From assembly GCA_045805265.1 (NCBI GenBank), contig JBJMLO010000006.1, positions 1 to 64,000 of the forward strand: 64,000 bases of DNA, read 5' to 3'. Shown piece by piece: positions 9,604-19,898 of this stretch. Within the stretch, counting starts at the first letter, position 1, and each line of letters opens with the position of its first letter. The notes beneath the pieces are model-generated. The model was given only the letters and a program-made list of their open reading frames with translations, ran no database searches and had not been told where the DNA came from. The position numbers and the translations under genes were made by a program. Origin of the DNA: JBJMLO01 sp045805265. Its GTDB lineage: Bacteria > Actinomycetota > UBA4738 > JACQTL01.

Positions 9604-9696
9604 AACCACTTACTCCGCGGTTGCTCGAGCCCTCGCGCCATCCTGTTCTTCGCCTCTGGCCTGCGAGCTCGGTGTTGGGAATGCTCATCGCTTCAG

Positions 9697-10488
9697 TCAT
9701 GGTCCCGGGAGCGGCGTGAAGATGGCTTCGTCGATCAATCGACGGAAATGCGTCGACAGGCGCTTCGGGACTGCGCCCCCGCTGATCAAGAGACCGAGCT
9801 CAATGTTCTCCTTGATCGCATGCCCAGTGAAATTCGCGCTCGTGATGAAGGCAGTGTGGTCGTCGGCGACCGTGGCTTTGGCATGAAGAGAGGCACGGCT
9901 ATTGGCCAATTTCGGCCGCTTCTCTGCGGGCCACTCGAACAGAGAAACCTTGCTGAGGATCGACTGGAAGGCGGGAGCTGCGGCCAGATGAAGGGCCCCC
10001 CCTGCCTCCGCGGGCTGCTCGAGGATGAGACGCACGTTGACCTCGCGGTCCGCCGCGGCGCCCAATTGTTCGACCACGGCTGGCACCTTGTAGGCAGCGA
10101 AGCTCACCACGATCAGGTCTCGCTTCGCCGAGCGGATCACATCGATCAAGACTTCGCGGGTGAGGCGGACGGGAACCTCGCCCGTGGTGGGACCCGTCCA
10201 GACGATCTGTACGGTCTCGCTCCGGCGTTCGGCCTCGACGGCGTTCGTTGCCGCGCGTAAGGCGACTGCCAAGCCGGCTCCGGATATCTCCGGGTCCGCC
10301 TCCCAGGCCGCCATCAAGCGGCCGGCTTTGTCGGCGAAGCGCGCCACCGGGACGGCACCCAGCGCCTTCGACCTGGCTGCAGTCGAGGGCCCATCGAAAG
10401 GCGCCACGGCATCCGCCAGCGTACGGACTTGCCCGGTCGGCAGGGAGTGAGCAACATTCGCCACCACCGCATCGAGCCCCTCACTCAA
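9697..10488 (-). CDS. drmC: DISARM protein DrmC (PLD domain)
   Basis: A 263-aa protein with one HKD-type motif near residue 201 (SLHAKATVADDHTAFITSAN), the conserved core of the DrmC phospholipase-D-like component of DISARM. The start is TTG 10488, overlapping the stop of drmB by eight bases. DrmC is a common but not always essential part of DISARM. Here it stands at the canonical place after drmB. Two further genes of the same strand follow, one of them a second, larger PLD protein. Confidence 0.85.
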   Translation of the reverse strand: MSEGLDAVVANVAHSLPTGQVRTLADAVAPFDGPSTAARSKALGAVPVARFADKAGRLMAAWEADPEISGAGLAVALRAATNAVEAERRSETVQIVWTGPTTGEVPVRLTREVLIDVIRSAKRDLIVVSFAAYKVPAVVEQLGAAADREVNVRLILEQPAEAGGALHLAAAPAFQSILSKVSLFEWPAEKRPKLANSRASLHAKATVADDHTAFITSANFTGHAIKENIELGLLISGGAVPKRLSTHFRRLIDEAIFTPLPGP

Positions 10489-12301
10489 CGAAATAACCGA
10501 TCTCCGGCTGGCCGAACGTACTTGTTAGCAGCGTGCGGTCCAGGTAGCGGTTTCCGCGCTCACATGATGTCTCGGACACGAACAGGCAGGCGTGGCAGGC
10601 GGCCCCGTGCAGCGACTCGTCCCCGGAGGGATCATGCTCTGCGCACAGGGGATCAGAGGTGCAAAGCTTCGCCCGCTCGAGTGCCTGGATCATCAACCGG
10701 CCGAGGTTCTCGGGCTGGCCGAGGGTCACCAGGCCGCCGAGGGTGCCTTCACTATCGGGCGCCGCCGTGTACAAGAGGAGCCCGGCCATGGGGTTTTCGC
10801 CTGTCGAGACGTACAGCCGTTCACGGAGGCTTGCGGCACCGTACCCCGCCTCCAAGGCGAACTCGCGGATCAGGACGTGCGCGAGCGTGTGGACGAGGAC
10901 GTATCGCGCTCCCCGCCATCCCTCGTCCGTCTCGAGCCCCCACCGTTTCCGCCAGCGTCGGTGGGCCTGCAGGAGGGCTTGGACGTGCTCATCGTCGTCG
11001 ACCTCGTGCTCCCACCCCGCCATCCGATCCTCCGGCAGCCGGATGAAGACGCCCTCGCCCCGGACCTCGCTCGCGGGCACCCACTCGAGTGGCTTCCGAG
11101 ATAGCGGCGCGATCGGTCCGGATCCGGGGGCCTCAACCTCATCCGGGGGCGCGACTCGGGTGAAGCCGACGAGGGCGACCACTTCTCGAAGTCGATCTGC
11201 CAACACGACCTGCTTGACTCGGCCTACCAGCTCCCGCGGCACCACGCCAGGCTTCAGGCGGAAGTCCTTGCTGGTCGGGGCGCTACTCGGATCCATCAGC
11301 ACGTCCCACTCCGGGCCGAGAACGTCGGGGGTCTCGAGCGACGGAGACTCCAGGGCCTCTCGGTGCTTCTGGATGGCCGCCATGAGCTTTGCGTCGTCCA
11401 CGCCTGCGAACACAGACAGGGCGGGCAGCGTGGAGCGAGCAAATGGCAGGACCTCCGGACCGGTCACTTCCTTGAGGTACCGCCAGGCCTCAGCGACCTT
11501 CTGGTCGAGGGGTTCTTTGGACGCCGGGATCGAGAGAACAGAAACGGTTACCGGAAACCAGGCGTTCGACGCGCCAAGCAGAATCGTCCGTGTGGGCTGA
11601 GGGCATTCACCAGTTGACGTCTTCAGGTGAGGGTGGCGGCCGCGGCACCGCGGAAGAGCCTTCTCCGCCTCCTCGCCGAACGCCTGCGCCAAACTCCGGG
11701 CCGGCCGATCGCAGTTCCGGCACTTCACCATGATCTCTGCCGCCCGCCCGGTCACCCCCCGTTCGTACAACTCGAGGATGGGCGCTCCGCAAGGAGCCCC
11801 GAGGTGCGCGTAGTCGATCCACGGGAAGTCGTCAAGGTGCCCTGCCGGGCACGCCAGAAGGAACCTTGCCGGCAGTGCCGTCGGCGAACGGCCTCTGGCC
11901 TTGCACCCGTGCTCGTATCGCGCCTGATCGGGTCGGTATGGGTTCGTCTTCAACTCGAACAGTCCGGAGGAGATTGGACCTAGGTAGCTGCACGCCGGAC
12001 AACGCAGCCATCTTGGGAAGGTCCCCACTGGAACACCGATCCGGGCCCACTCGTCGAGTGGGTTGTTCCCAGGTTCCGTGTACGGCGGCAGCCGGAGCGC
12101 CGCCACCTGCCGCCCGACCTTCGCCCGCACCGCGCCCAGAAGCCGGGGCTCGTCGATCTCCTCGGAGTAGGTCGTATCCCAATCGTCCACTCCGAGAACG
12201 AGCGCTGACAGGTGCGGAAGATCGACCGCAGCCCCGACGCCGAACGTGTACAGGAGCTGACTCGGTCGAAGCTCGCCGACTCGTCGGGACTGCGTCCTCA
12301 T
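10481..12301 (-). CDS. drmB: DISARM protein DrmB (DUF1998)
   Basis: A 606-aa protein of the DUF1998-containing DrmB family, which acts with the DrmA helicase. Cys pairs that could bind zinc occur near residues 100 (CPAC), 194 (CRNC) and in a C-terminal cluster near 555-580 (CAEHD...CHACLFVSETSC), the hallmark of DUF1998. The ATG overlaps the stop of drmA by four bases, so translation is coupled. In characterised DISARM systems DrmA and DrmB form the DNA-binding complex that recognises incoming phage DNA; that role is taken from the literature, not shown here. Confidence 0.88.
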   Translation of the reverse strand: MRTQSRRVGELRPSQLLYTFGVGAAVDLPHLSALVLGVDDWDTTYSEEIDEPRLLGAVRAKVGRQVAALRLPPYTEPGNNPLDEWARIGVPVGTFPRWLRCPACSYLGPISSGLFELKTNPYRPDQARYEHGCKARGRSPTALPARFLLACPAGHLDDFPWIDYAHLGAPCGAPILELYERGVTGRAAEIMVKCRNCDRPARSLAQAFGEEAEKALPRCRGRHPHLKTSTGECPQPTRTILLGASNAWFPVTVSVLSIPASKEPLDQKVAEAWRYLKEVTGPEVLPFARSTLPALSVFAGVDDAKLMAAIQKHREALESPSLETPDVLGPEWDVLMDPSSAPTSKDFRLKPGVVPRELVGRVKQVVLADRLREVVALVGFTRVAPPDEVEAPGSGPIAPLSRKPLEWVPASEVRGEGVFIRLPEDRMAGWEHEVDDDEHVQALLQAHRRWRKRWGLETDEGWRGARYVLVHTLAHVLIREFALEAGYGAASLRERLYVSTGENPMAGLLLYTAAPDSEGTLGGLVTLGQPENLGRLMIQALERAKLCTSDPLCAEHDPSGDESLHGAACHACLFVSETSCERGNRYLDRTLLTSTFGQPEIGYFVE

Positions 12302-15300
12302 CCAGACCTCTCCGCTGACGCCGGAGTTTCTGCCGCCACCAACGCGGCCGTCGGCGTGGTCTCCTCGCGGGGCGGAAAGGTAAACGGCGGCATCCCCCCG
12401 TCACCGAGATCACCCAGATCCAAGACGAGGTTCACTCCGGGCTCGACGTCGCGAAGCGATGTGAGACACGTCCAGTTTGACCACCCGCCGATGACCGGCC
12501 CCCGGAGCAAGCCCACCGTCACCCCATCCTTCTTGTCCCGGTAGGCGAGCTTGCGGCCAGGGACCGCCTGCTGCTCCTCCCACTCATCGAGCCGGTGCTG
12601 GAGTCCGGTCCGGATCTCGTCGAGTTCGTCGCCCCCCAGGCTTGCCACGCCGGCGGCTCGATCCAGCACTGCCTGCACGGCCTCCTTCACCAGGTGGGCG
12701 TGCCGATCGACCTCCATAGCGGATGGCTCCGCGTTCCACGTCGACTCCAGCTGGCGGACTAACGACACGAGGAGGGCCGTGAGGCCTCGATCGCGCGCGC
12801 GAGGCGCGAACGGCGTGACTGACAGCGCCTCGACGTGCCGGTAGAACGTCGCGTGGTAATGCTCGAACCGCTCGTAGTGTGAGAGGTCTCGCGGCCTGGC
12901 CCACCCATACACCGTCAGAACAAGTCCGGGGCCCTGTTCGCTTCGGCCAATCCGGCTGGTGGCCTGGATGTACTCGGCCGTGGCCTTGGGCTGACCGGCC
13001 ACCACCATCGCTCCGAGACGTGGCACGTCGATGCCGACCGAGATCATGTTGGTCGCGAGCAGCACGTCGATCGGGATCGGATCGTCCTTCCCCCGCTCCT
13101 TTCGGAACGCGACGCTCAACTGATCGAGCACGCGGGGGATGTCCGCTGATCCCTTCCGCGACGTGAGCTCCTCAACGATCGGGCGCTGGCGCCGAGCGAG
13201 CCCTCGGCGCTCGATCCGTCCCAGCCGGTTCGACACGTCGTCGTCCACGTGCCGGCGCATGCCGCCCAGATCCTTGAGCGAGTTGAAGTACCCGACCAGC
13301 GTCATCCAGGGGTCGGCGACGCTGCCGTACTTGTCGAACAACGCTTGGGCCGCGGCCAACTGTGCGACGTACACTCGGATGAGCGTGCTCTTGAACTGCC
13401 GGCCGTGGGCGCAGATACCTAGGTAGCGTCGGCCCGGCGCCTCCTCTGTCGATCGCTGCAGCGCGAAGAACGAGTCGTCCGCATCCAGTCCGGGTGGAGG
13501 GAACACCTCCAGCTGCCGCCAGAACAGGGCGTGAGCCTGCTGCGGGGCTCGTCGTACGGTGGCGGTTGAGGCGATGACCTTCGGCCGGACCATTTTCCCG
13601 TTCACTTCCCATGTGGACAGCCGGTCCACCGCCGCCTCGTAGAGGCCGACCATGCTCCCGAGCGGTCCGGCAATGAGGTGGAGCTCGTCCTGGATGATCA
13701 GGTCGGGCGGGCGGAGCGGCCCGGCGGGGACGGTCTTAGCTGCCGGCAAGGTGCCGCGCTTCGGGTGGCTGTCGCTGTCCTCCAGGTCAGGAGAGCGGAA
13801 CCCGTGGCGCTCGCATCGGCCCGTCACCCGACCGAACAAGGTCTGGACCTGTCCCCGCCAGGGCAACTGAGCGAACTTGTCCACGGTCCCGATCAGCAGG
13901 GCGGGGAGCAGCCGGTAGATCTCCTCGTCCACGACCACGACAGGGAGTCCTTCCCGCTCACTCTGACGCTCGGTGAACGGACACCGGCCGAGGGGATCAC
14001 CGCAGTAGGTGAGCGTCCGCTTGAGGTCCGGATCGACCTTCAGGTGCTTGCGTTCATTGATGTCCGTCCCGCACCACGGGCAGAACGGAAGCTGGGCTGG
14101 CGTGCCCGACTGCCCGCCCATGAAGGCTCCCGCCCCGCGGGCCCGCTTCAACCAGTCATCAGCATCGTCCGTCGTGTTGGGCGTCGCGCGTAGCCCCACC
14201 CACAACCCGATCCGGAACGGCGTGGTCCCCCACCGGTCGGAGTCCTCTCGGCGGATGAACTCGCACGCGCACACCAGAGCGGTGGCTCGCTGGAACTGCT
14301 GGATGGTCAGCAGACGAAGCGTGTAGCGCATGATGGCGACCACGCCATCCCGGCCGTCATAGCCGCCCACCTCGCCCTGCATGCGGCGGATGGCGATGGC
14401 GAAGGCGGTGAGCCCGAGGTAGGCCTCGGTCTTGCCACCACCCGTCGGGAACCACAGCAGGTCGACCAGGCCTTGGCCGTCGCCGGCTCGTTCGGAATGT
14501 GTGGGCTTGATCAGAGACGGCAGGTTCAGCAGCACGAAAGCCAACTGGAAGGGCCTCCAGCTCCTGTTCTGCCGGACGTCGACTTCGGCCAGGGCTTCGT
14601 CCAGCTTCCGCGACGGATCTCGCCGAAGGAGTTGCGCGGCGAGGCTGTGGACCCGCTGGAGCCACATCGCCCGGTTGGCGAACCGGAACGCGTCGCCCGC
14701 GTCGGAACTGGTCGTCAGCGCCTGGATGCCGTCCCGGATTCGCTCTGCCGCTGTCCGGCACCCTGCCAACGCGAGCTCGGCAACGTGTTCGTAGCCCTCC
14801 AGCCGAGCGTCGGGGTCGGTGAGTCGAGCCGCTTGCCGCTCGATCCACGCTTCGTACGCCTCGGCCAACGGGGTGAGGAGCCCTGGCAGCGCCTCGTCGC
14901 TCGCCTCGGCCAGTCTGGCCATGTCCAGCTCGACGCCAGCCAGCTCGGGGACGTCCTCCACGGTCGGCGGGTCCGTGCGAGGCAAGTCGTAGACGGGGAC
15001 GGCGCCAGCGGTGATACGTAGGGCTCGCCGAGGATCCCCTGCATCAGGATCCGCGTGGACCGAGACGCCGTGACCCACAGCGAACTCGACCTGGCCTCGA
15101 TAGAGCATGTCGAGCGTCTGCTGCTCGTCCGTGTCAGGTCCCGAAACCAGTCCGCTGGCGCTGGTCGGCCGGCGCAGGAAAACGGGCGCACCGTCTGAGG
15201 ACTCGACCATGAGTTCCGCTTGGAACAGCCAAGCCTCGTCCTTGAGGGTCCTGGGGACGGCTTGCCCGTTCACGAGGAACAGCGTGACAAGCCAGTCACT

Positions 15301-15825
15301 GGCGCTTCGTCGGGCCCGTCCCCGGATGACGACGTCCGGCTGATCCGGGTCGGCCGGAACAGGACCGAGCATGCCCTCGGCGAGCTCGATAGCGATTAGA
15401 TTGCCACCCGTTGGATAGCGTCGCCAAACGAGGGGCGGCTCGCCCTCGGCTGTCTCGGTCCTGCTCCGTTCTCGCTGGTAGCGGCCCCACCGAGGAGTTA
15501 CGGCCAGAGAGGACGCGGTGCCCGCCACGGAGAACGTCAGGCCGAACGAGGACGGGAAGATCGTGGGGATCGGCGGGGCGTCGGGCTCAGGCTGGCCCTC
15601 CTCGGTCCCAGGCTCGCCCTCCACAGCGAGGGCATCCTCCTCCTCCGGAGCCGTCGTCTCGCCTCTCGGCGCGAGCATCCCGAGGATGTACCGCTCTGTC
15701 AACCGCTCTTCGGTGACCTCTTCTTCCGGCCCGCCGGCAGGTCCGAGCAATTCGCCAACGATCAGGTTCTGGAGCTCCTCGCGGACAGCCGCTGGGGTCG
15801 GGGCGGCGAGGATAGGGTCTGTCAC
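12298..15825 (-). CDS. drmA: DISARM helicase DrmA
   Basis: A 1175-aa superfamily 2 helicase with GTG start. Visible motifs are Walker A (FPTGGGKTEAYL) near residue 460, a DELH form of motif II (IIQDELHLIAGPLG) near 711, motif III (VIASTATVRRA), and motif VI (YIQATSRIGRSEQGPG) near 957. The Cys pairs between motifs Ia and II (CPWCGTD...CGDPLGRCPF) suggest a zinc-binding insertion. Length and motif spacing match DrmA. It overlaps drmMI and drmB by four bases each. In DISARM this helicase works with DrmB and the methylase to restrict unmethylated phage DNA. Confidence 0.9.
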   Translation of the reverse strand: MTDPILAAPTPAAVREELQNLIVGELLGPAGGPEEEVTEERLTERYILGMLAPRGETTAPEEEDALAVEGEPGTEEGQPEPDAPPIPTIFPSSFGLTFSVAGTASSLAVTPRWGRYQRERSRTETAEGEPPLVWRRYPTGGNLIAIELAEGMLGPVPADPDQPDVVIRGRARRSASDWLVTLFLVNGQAVPRTLKDEAWLFQAELMVESSDGAPVFLRRPTSASGLVSGPDTDEQQTLDMLYRGQVEFAVGHGVSVHADPDAGDPRRALRITAGAVPVYDLPRTDPPTVEDVPELAGVELDMARLAEASDEALPGLLTPLAEAYEAWIERQAARLTDPDARLEGYEHVAELALAGCRTAAERIRDGIQALTTSSDAGDAFRFANRAMWLQRVHSLAAQLLRRDPSRKLDEALAEVDVRQNRSWRPFQLAFVLLNLPSLIKPTHSERAGDGQGLVDLLWFPTGGGKTEAYLGLTAFAIAIRRMQGEVGGYDGRDGVVAIMRYTLRLLTIQQFQRATALVCACEFIRREDSDRWGTTPFRIGLWVGLRATPNTTDDADDWLKRARGAGAFMGGQSGTPAQLPFCPWCGTDINERKHLKVDPDLKRTLTYCGDPLGRCPFTERQSEREGLPVVVVDEEIYRLLPALLIGTVDKFAQLPWRGQVQTLFGRVTGRCERHGFRSPDLEDSDSHPKRGTLPAAKTVPAGPLRPPDLIIQDELHLIAGPLGSMVGLYEAAVDRLSTWEVNGKMVRPKVIASTATVRRAPQQAHALFWRQLEVFPPPGLDADDSFFALQRSTEEAPGRRYLGICAHGRQFKSTLIRVYVAQLAAAQALFDKYGSVADPWMTLVGYFNSLKDLGGMRRHVDDDVSNRLGRIERRGLARRQRPIVEELTSRKGSADIPRVLDQLSVAFRKERGKDDPIPIDVLLATNMISVGIDVPRLGAMVVAGQPKATAEYIQATSRIGRSEQGPGLVLTVYGWARPRDLSHYERFEHYHATFYRHVEALSVTPFAPRARDRGLTALLVSLVRQLESTWNAEPSAMEVDRHAHLVKEAVQAVLDRAAGVASLGGDELDEIRTGLQHRLDEWEEQQAVPGRKLAYRDKKDGVTVGLLRGPVIGGWSNWTCLTSLRDVEPGVNLVLDLGDLGDGGMPPFTFPPREETTPTAALVAAETPASAERSG

Positions 15826-18800
15826 GAAGTCCCCTCGAAGGTCGGGTGGTTCGGCTGGTTCTTCGATCGGCGGCTGCCCCCCGCCTTCTTCTTGATGTGG
15901 AGGCCCGCGGCTAGCTCCTGGTGGTACCGCTCGTGGTTCAGCTCGAGGAGCCGGTCCAGGATCTCCGCTCGAGTGATCGGACCCACCGTGTAGCGAAGGC
16001 CCTGTGGCGTTCCGTGATGGTCATGGTCGAGGGCCAGGTCGCCCCAGGCGTAAGCGGCCGCGACGGCATGATCTAGTTCCACGTGCAAACTGCGCAAGTG
16101 CAGCACGTCGGCGGCCTTCTCCCCGGCATTGTGCACTCGGTTGTAGATCTTGGTGACGCCCTCGCTCCGCTCAAGCATCATGGAGCGCCGGTGCTCGTCA
16201 AGGACTTTAGCGGCTCGGGCGATTTCGTCGGTCGGCTCCGATTGAGGGAACGTCTCGAAGCAGTCGGTCGGCGTATAGCGAATCCGGGTCTCCAGCGTAG
16301 AGGCGTGCGACAACGCCCACCACCAATGAAATGCGCTCGAGAGGATCCCGAAGTGCGCATCATCATCGTAGGCAAACAGGCCCAGCGCATGGGAATACAC
16401 AACGCCAGTCGGGACGAACATCGGCATGACAGTTTTGCTTGTCAGCGCGATTGCGATGACGCGGTCAAGTCCATGGATCGCTTCGTACAGGTATCTGGCG
16501 TCCCGTCCATACCGCCACCATGCTTCAGCCCGCTGGGTTCCGGTCGGGTTTCTACCCCTCAGGTGCTGTCGCTCCGGCTTGACGCGCTCCTCAACAATTC
16601 GGTAGCAGTCCGGGTACTTCATGGCTGTCTCCAACGGCCAGTCGAAGAAGTTGATAACCCACCGACTAGGAGACTGATCGGGTCTCGAATTCAGGTCGTC
16701 GCCGTTGAGAAACGGAAAGAGTACGTCACGGTTACGAGAATCCGCGCGAATGAGACGTTTGGCCTCTTCGCCATCAAGCACGAAGCCCATCCCGAGCACA
16801 TACGAACCGATGAAAGACTGCCCTGCGTTGACCGCAAGTCGGTGCGGATGCCCTTCGACACGGCTCGTTGGCACGAGTGCAGGCCCGATCCGGGACACCT
16901 CTCGTCCGTCCAGGACTGCTAATCCCTGCCATTGTCCCCGCCGCAGCCACACTTGACCGATCTCAAGGTTCGCGTCTCCAGGCCAGGGACGGCTCTTCCA
17001 TGCCCTAAGAATGGTCACTTCATCACCAACAAGCTGATCGAGTCCAACTTCGCGTGTATCGCCCTGAGCGAGGGTGTTGGTTGCGAGCATGCCCACCACC
17101 CCTAATTGCCGGAGGAGGCTAACGGCACGCAAGACAAAGTAGGCTACGAGATCGGCGCTGCCACGTTGACCATTCGCAACGTACTCCACGAGATAGTCCC
17201 GGTAGTCGATCCCAAGAGCTCCTGTGATCTTCTGGCCACCCTGGAAGGGGGGATTCCCAACGATGGCATCGAACCCGCCCTGGTCGAGGAACACCTCAGG
17301 GAACTCGAGGGGCCAATGGAACGGCCGGCGATCGGGCAGCAGTTGGGCCTTCCCCACGTTCAGCCAGTACAGTGCATCGGCCCTCAGGTTCTCTAGTCGG
17401 ACTCGTCGGTCTACGTCCCGGTCCGTCCGATCCAGCGCCACGGCCACATCTTCGGCCACAGCCATAAGCTTGGAATCCAGAGTCTCGTCGCTGTCCTGAG
17501 CCGTGGAAATCGCGGCCCCGACGACAATATCCCCTGCAACCTTCAGATCGGCAAGCGCCTCCTCAGCCTCGCGGAACAGCCGCTCCTTTTGCTCAGCGTC
17601 TCGGATCGTCAGCACCGTGAACGATTCGAGCTCCCGCCGCCGTTCGATAGCTTCCTTCAGGGCGGTCTGCCAACCGCGCCAGTGCTCCTCGAGCGTGAGA
17701 TGAAGCCGCTGGCCACGTTCGGCGTTCATGTGCAGTTGCTCGATCTGTTGCAAGGCCTGGACGCCGAGGAGGGAATCACCGCACTTGAGGGCGTGATCGA
17801 GGAACGAGAACGGCCGGTCCTTTGCGAGCGTGATCAGCCACATCGATAGCTTGGCCATGTCCACGGCCATGGGGTTCCTGTCCACGCCGTAGATGCAGCG
17901 ATCCGCCACGAGCCGACGGGCCAGGATGACCTGGTCATCCGGATCCGATGGGATTGCCTCTTCCGGTACCGAAGTCGCCTCGCCCAGCAGGTTGATGGGC
18001 CTGGGTCCTGCGGCAGCCCACGCCTTGACGAGTTGATCCGCCAGATACCGGGTGCTCGCGACGAGGAAGGCGCCCGACCCCATGGCCATGTCGCAGATCT
18101 TCAGTTCGAGCAGCTCGCCTGGAGGCTTACGCCTCCAGTCCTTCGGCTCGGCTCCCTCGGCCGGCCCAGGCGAGTAGACGAGCGGCTCGAGCGCGTAGTG
18201 CACCATTTCCTCAGCGAGGCTCCGCGGCGTGTAGTAGGTGCCGCTGGAACGACGCTCCGAGCCCTTCGTGACGTAGACGCTGCCCGCGACGTAAATCTGT
18301 GGCAGGCCACGGAGATCGTCTCGGATGAGCGCGTGGAACCGAGCGATCCGATCCGCGAGTATCTGGTCCATGTCGCACGCAACGAGGAGGCGGGCCCGTC
18401 CGGGGCCGTCGAGCGGCGCGTCCAGCGCTTTCTCGATCGCCTTGATAGTTCGGCCGGTGAGCTCGGACAGCCACGCCGTGAATCTCGCTCGCTCTCCCTT
18501 GGCCTGATGCTCGAACTCCGCAAGGGCGACCTCAGGTTCGAGCTTCCCATCAAGCCCTAGCGCGGGGTCAGACACATGAACGGCCGTGTGGTCGAGAAGA
18601 CCCTCATAGACATGCCCGATCTGCTCAACGTCCAGCGCTCGGAAGCTGAGGCGGCGGGCCTCGACGACGCCACCTCCTAGCCTGAAGCGCAATACCAGGA
18701 GGGCATCCAGGATGTGCAGCACGGTCCGGTCATCGACGGGGACCGGCCTTCCGGGATCCTGGTGCCATTGTTCCCCCTCCTGTCGTCCCTCGAGAAAGGA

Positions 18801-19898
18801 GAACCGATCCGGGTCGAACAGGCTCCCTCCATACGCGGGCAGGCGGAGGTTCTCGTGCTGAACGCCCGCGTGGACCATCCGGAACGCTGCGAGCAGTCGG
18901 TGCCAGGCCGCTGATCGCTTCTCGAGCGGTTCCTCGCCGAAGCGGTCGGCCTCCTCTTGGAGCTGTCCGCGGAGGGTCGAGACCGCGTACGACGCGTCGT
19001 ACACGGGGTCGCCGAGCAGGAACAGCCCCCGCTCTTCGGCCGAAAGCAGGAAGACCAATCGCATCATCACGGTGACCGCGGCGAGGTAGATCTGCTCGGG
19101 TTCGATACCGGGAAGAAGCTCTCCCCGATGCTCCCGGTCCGCCCGCCCGAAGGCGTCCACCAACAGCTCGACCGCCTGACGAACCTGCTTGCCGAGCTGG
19201 TCGGTGACCTCTTGCTCCGCGTTCGCGCTCTCATCGAACAGTGCCTCGAGCGTGTCGGAGCTAGAAACGGAGAAGAACCGTCGCGCAGACAGGAGCGTGG
19301 CGAACGCGTCCAGCGTCGCCCGCTCCTCGAGCCACAGTCCGGCCTCCCAGTTGGCGTACGTGGCCGGACCACCGTGGGGCACATGGACAAGCGTCCACCG
19401 CTCGCCGTTCGTGACCAGTCCGAGCCGGACATCTGTGGCTCGGAGCAGGTCCGTCATCCGGTCGAGCGGGGTGGCGGACCACCTGCGGTCGCGGAGCCGC
19501 TCGTCCAGCTGGACGTCGTGTGACCAGATGGAGACGAGGAGGCGGGCAATGACCTGGCCGTCCGAGCTCGGATCGCATCCGATGAGATCCGGTCGGATCG
19601 TCTCGCCGTCATCCACGGCGTGCGCGAGGGCCTCAGGAATGGCCGGCCCCTCTCGGAGCGTCTCATCCTCGAAGCCGAGGAGCGTTGTGGTGATCCAGCG
19701 GACCCACTGCCCGTGGAGGTCATCGTCCTGTTGCCACTCCTCATAGGCGCGACGGAGGTCGCCGACAAGGTCGGCATCGACCGGTTCGAGACCCTGGGGC
19801 CAGACCCGCTTGAGGACTGGCAGGGTCAGGAACGGCCCCGAGACCTCGACCAGAGAGAGCCAATCGGTGTGATGGCGGGCGATGGGGGTGGCCGTCAC
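15822..19898 (-). CDS. drmMI: DISARM class 1 adenine methylase DrmMI
   Basis: A 1358-aa N6-adenine DNA methyltransferase of the Eco57I-like type. The S-adenosylmethionine motif DMAMGSGAFLV lies near residue 604 and the catalytic NPPF motif (DAIVGNPPFQGG) near 879. The C-terminal 400 residues would contain the target recognition region. This large methylase identifies class 1 DISARM, as class 2 uses a 5-methylcytosine enzyme. It starts at GTG 19898, overlapping drmD by four bases. Its job is to mark host DNA so that the restriction arm ignores it. Confidence 0.9.
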   Translation of the reverse strand: MTATPIARHHTDWLSLVEVSGPFLTLPVLKRVWPQGLEPVDADLVGDLRRAYEEWQQDDDLHGQWVRWITTTLLGFEDETLREGPAIPEALAHAVDDGETIRPDLIGCDPSSDGQVIARLLVSIWSHDVQLDERLRDRRWSATPLDRMTDLLRATDVRLGLVTNGERWTLVHVPHGGPATYANWEAGLWLEERATLDAFATLLSARRFFSVSSSDTLEALFDESANAEQEVTDQLGKQVRQAVELLVDAFGRADREHRGELLPGIEPEQIYLAAVTVMMRLVFLLSAEERGLFLLGDPVYDASYAVSTLRGQLQEEADRFGEEPLEKRSAAWHRLLAAFRMVHAGVQHENLRLPAYGGSLFDPDRFSFLEGRQEGEQWHQDPGRPVPVDDRTVLHILDALLVLRFRLGGGVVEARRLSFRALDVEQIGHVYEGLLDHTAVHVSDPALGLDGKLEPEVALAEFEHQAKGERARFTAWLSELTGRTIKAIEKALDAPLDGPGRARLLVACDMDQILADRIARFHALIRDDLRGLPQIYVAGSVYVTKGSERRSSGTYYTPRSLAEEMVHYALEPLVYSPGPAEGAEPKDWRRKPPGELLELKICDMAMGSGAFLVASTRYLADQLVKAWAAAGPRPINLLGEATSVPEEAIPSDPDDQVILARRLVADRCIYGVDRNPMAVDMAKLSMWLITLAKDRPFSFLDHALKCGDSLLGVQALQQIEQLHMNAERGQRLHLTLEEHWRGWQTALKEAIERRRELESFTVLTIRDAEQKERLFREAEEALADLKVAGDIVVGAAISTAQDSDETLDSKLMAVAEDVAVALDRTDRDVDRRVRLENLRADALYWLNVGKAQLLPDRRPFHWPLEFPEVFLDQGGFDAIVGNPPFQGGQKITGALGIDYRDYLVEYVANGQRGSADLVAYFVLRAVSLLRQLGVVGMLATNTLAQGDTREVGLDQLVGDEVTILRAWKSRPWPGDANLEIGQVWLRRGQWQGLAVLDGREVSRIGPALVPTSRVEGHPHRLAVNAGQSFIGSYVLGMGFVLDGEEAKRLIRADSRNRDVLFPFLNGDDLNSRPDQSPSRWVINFFDWPLETAMKYPDCYRIVEERVKPERQHLRGRNPTGTQRAEAWWRYGRDARYLYEAIHGLDRVIAIALTSKTVMPMFVPTGVVYSHALGLFAYDDDAHFGILSSAFHWWWALSHASTLETRIRYTPTDCFETFPQSEPTDEIARAAKVLDEHRRSMMLERSEGVTKIYNRVHNAGEKAADVLHLRSLHVELDHAVAAAYAWGDLALDHDHHGTPQGLRYTVGPITRAEILDRLLELNHERYHQELAAGLHIKKKAGGSRRSKNQPNHPTFEGTS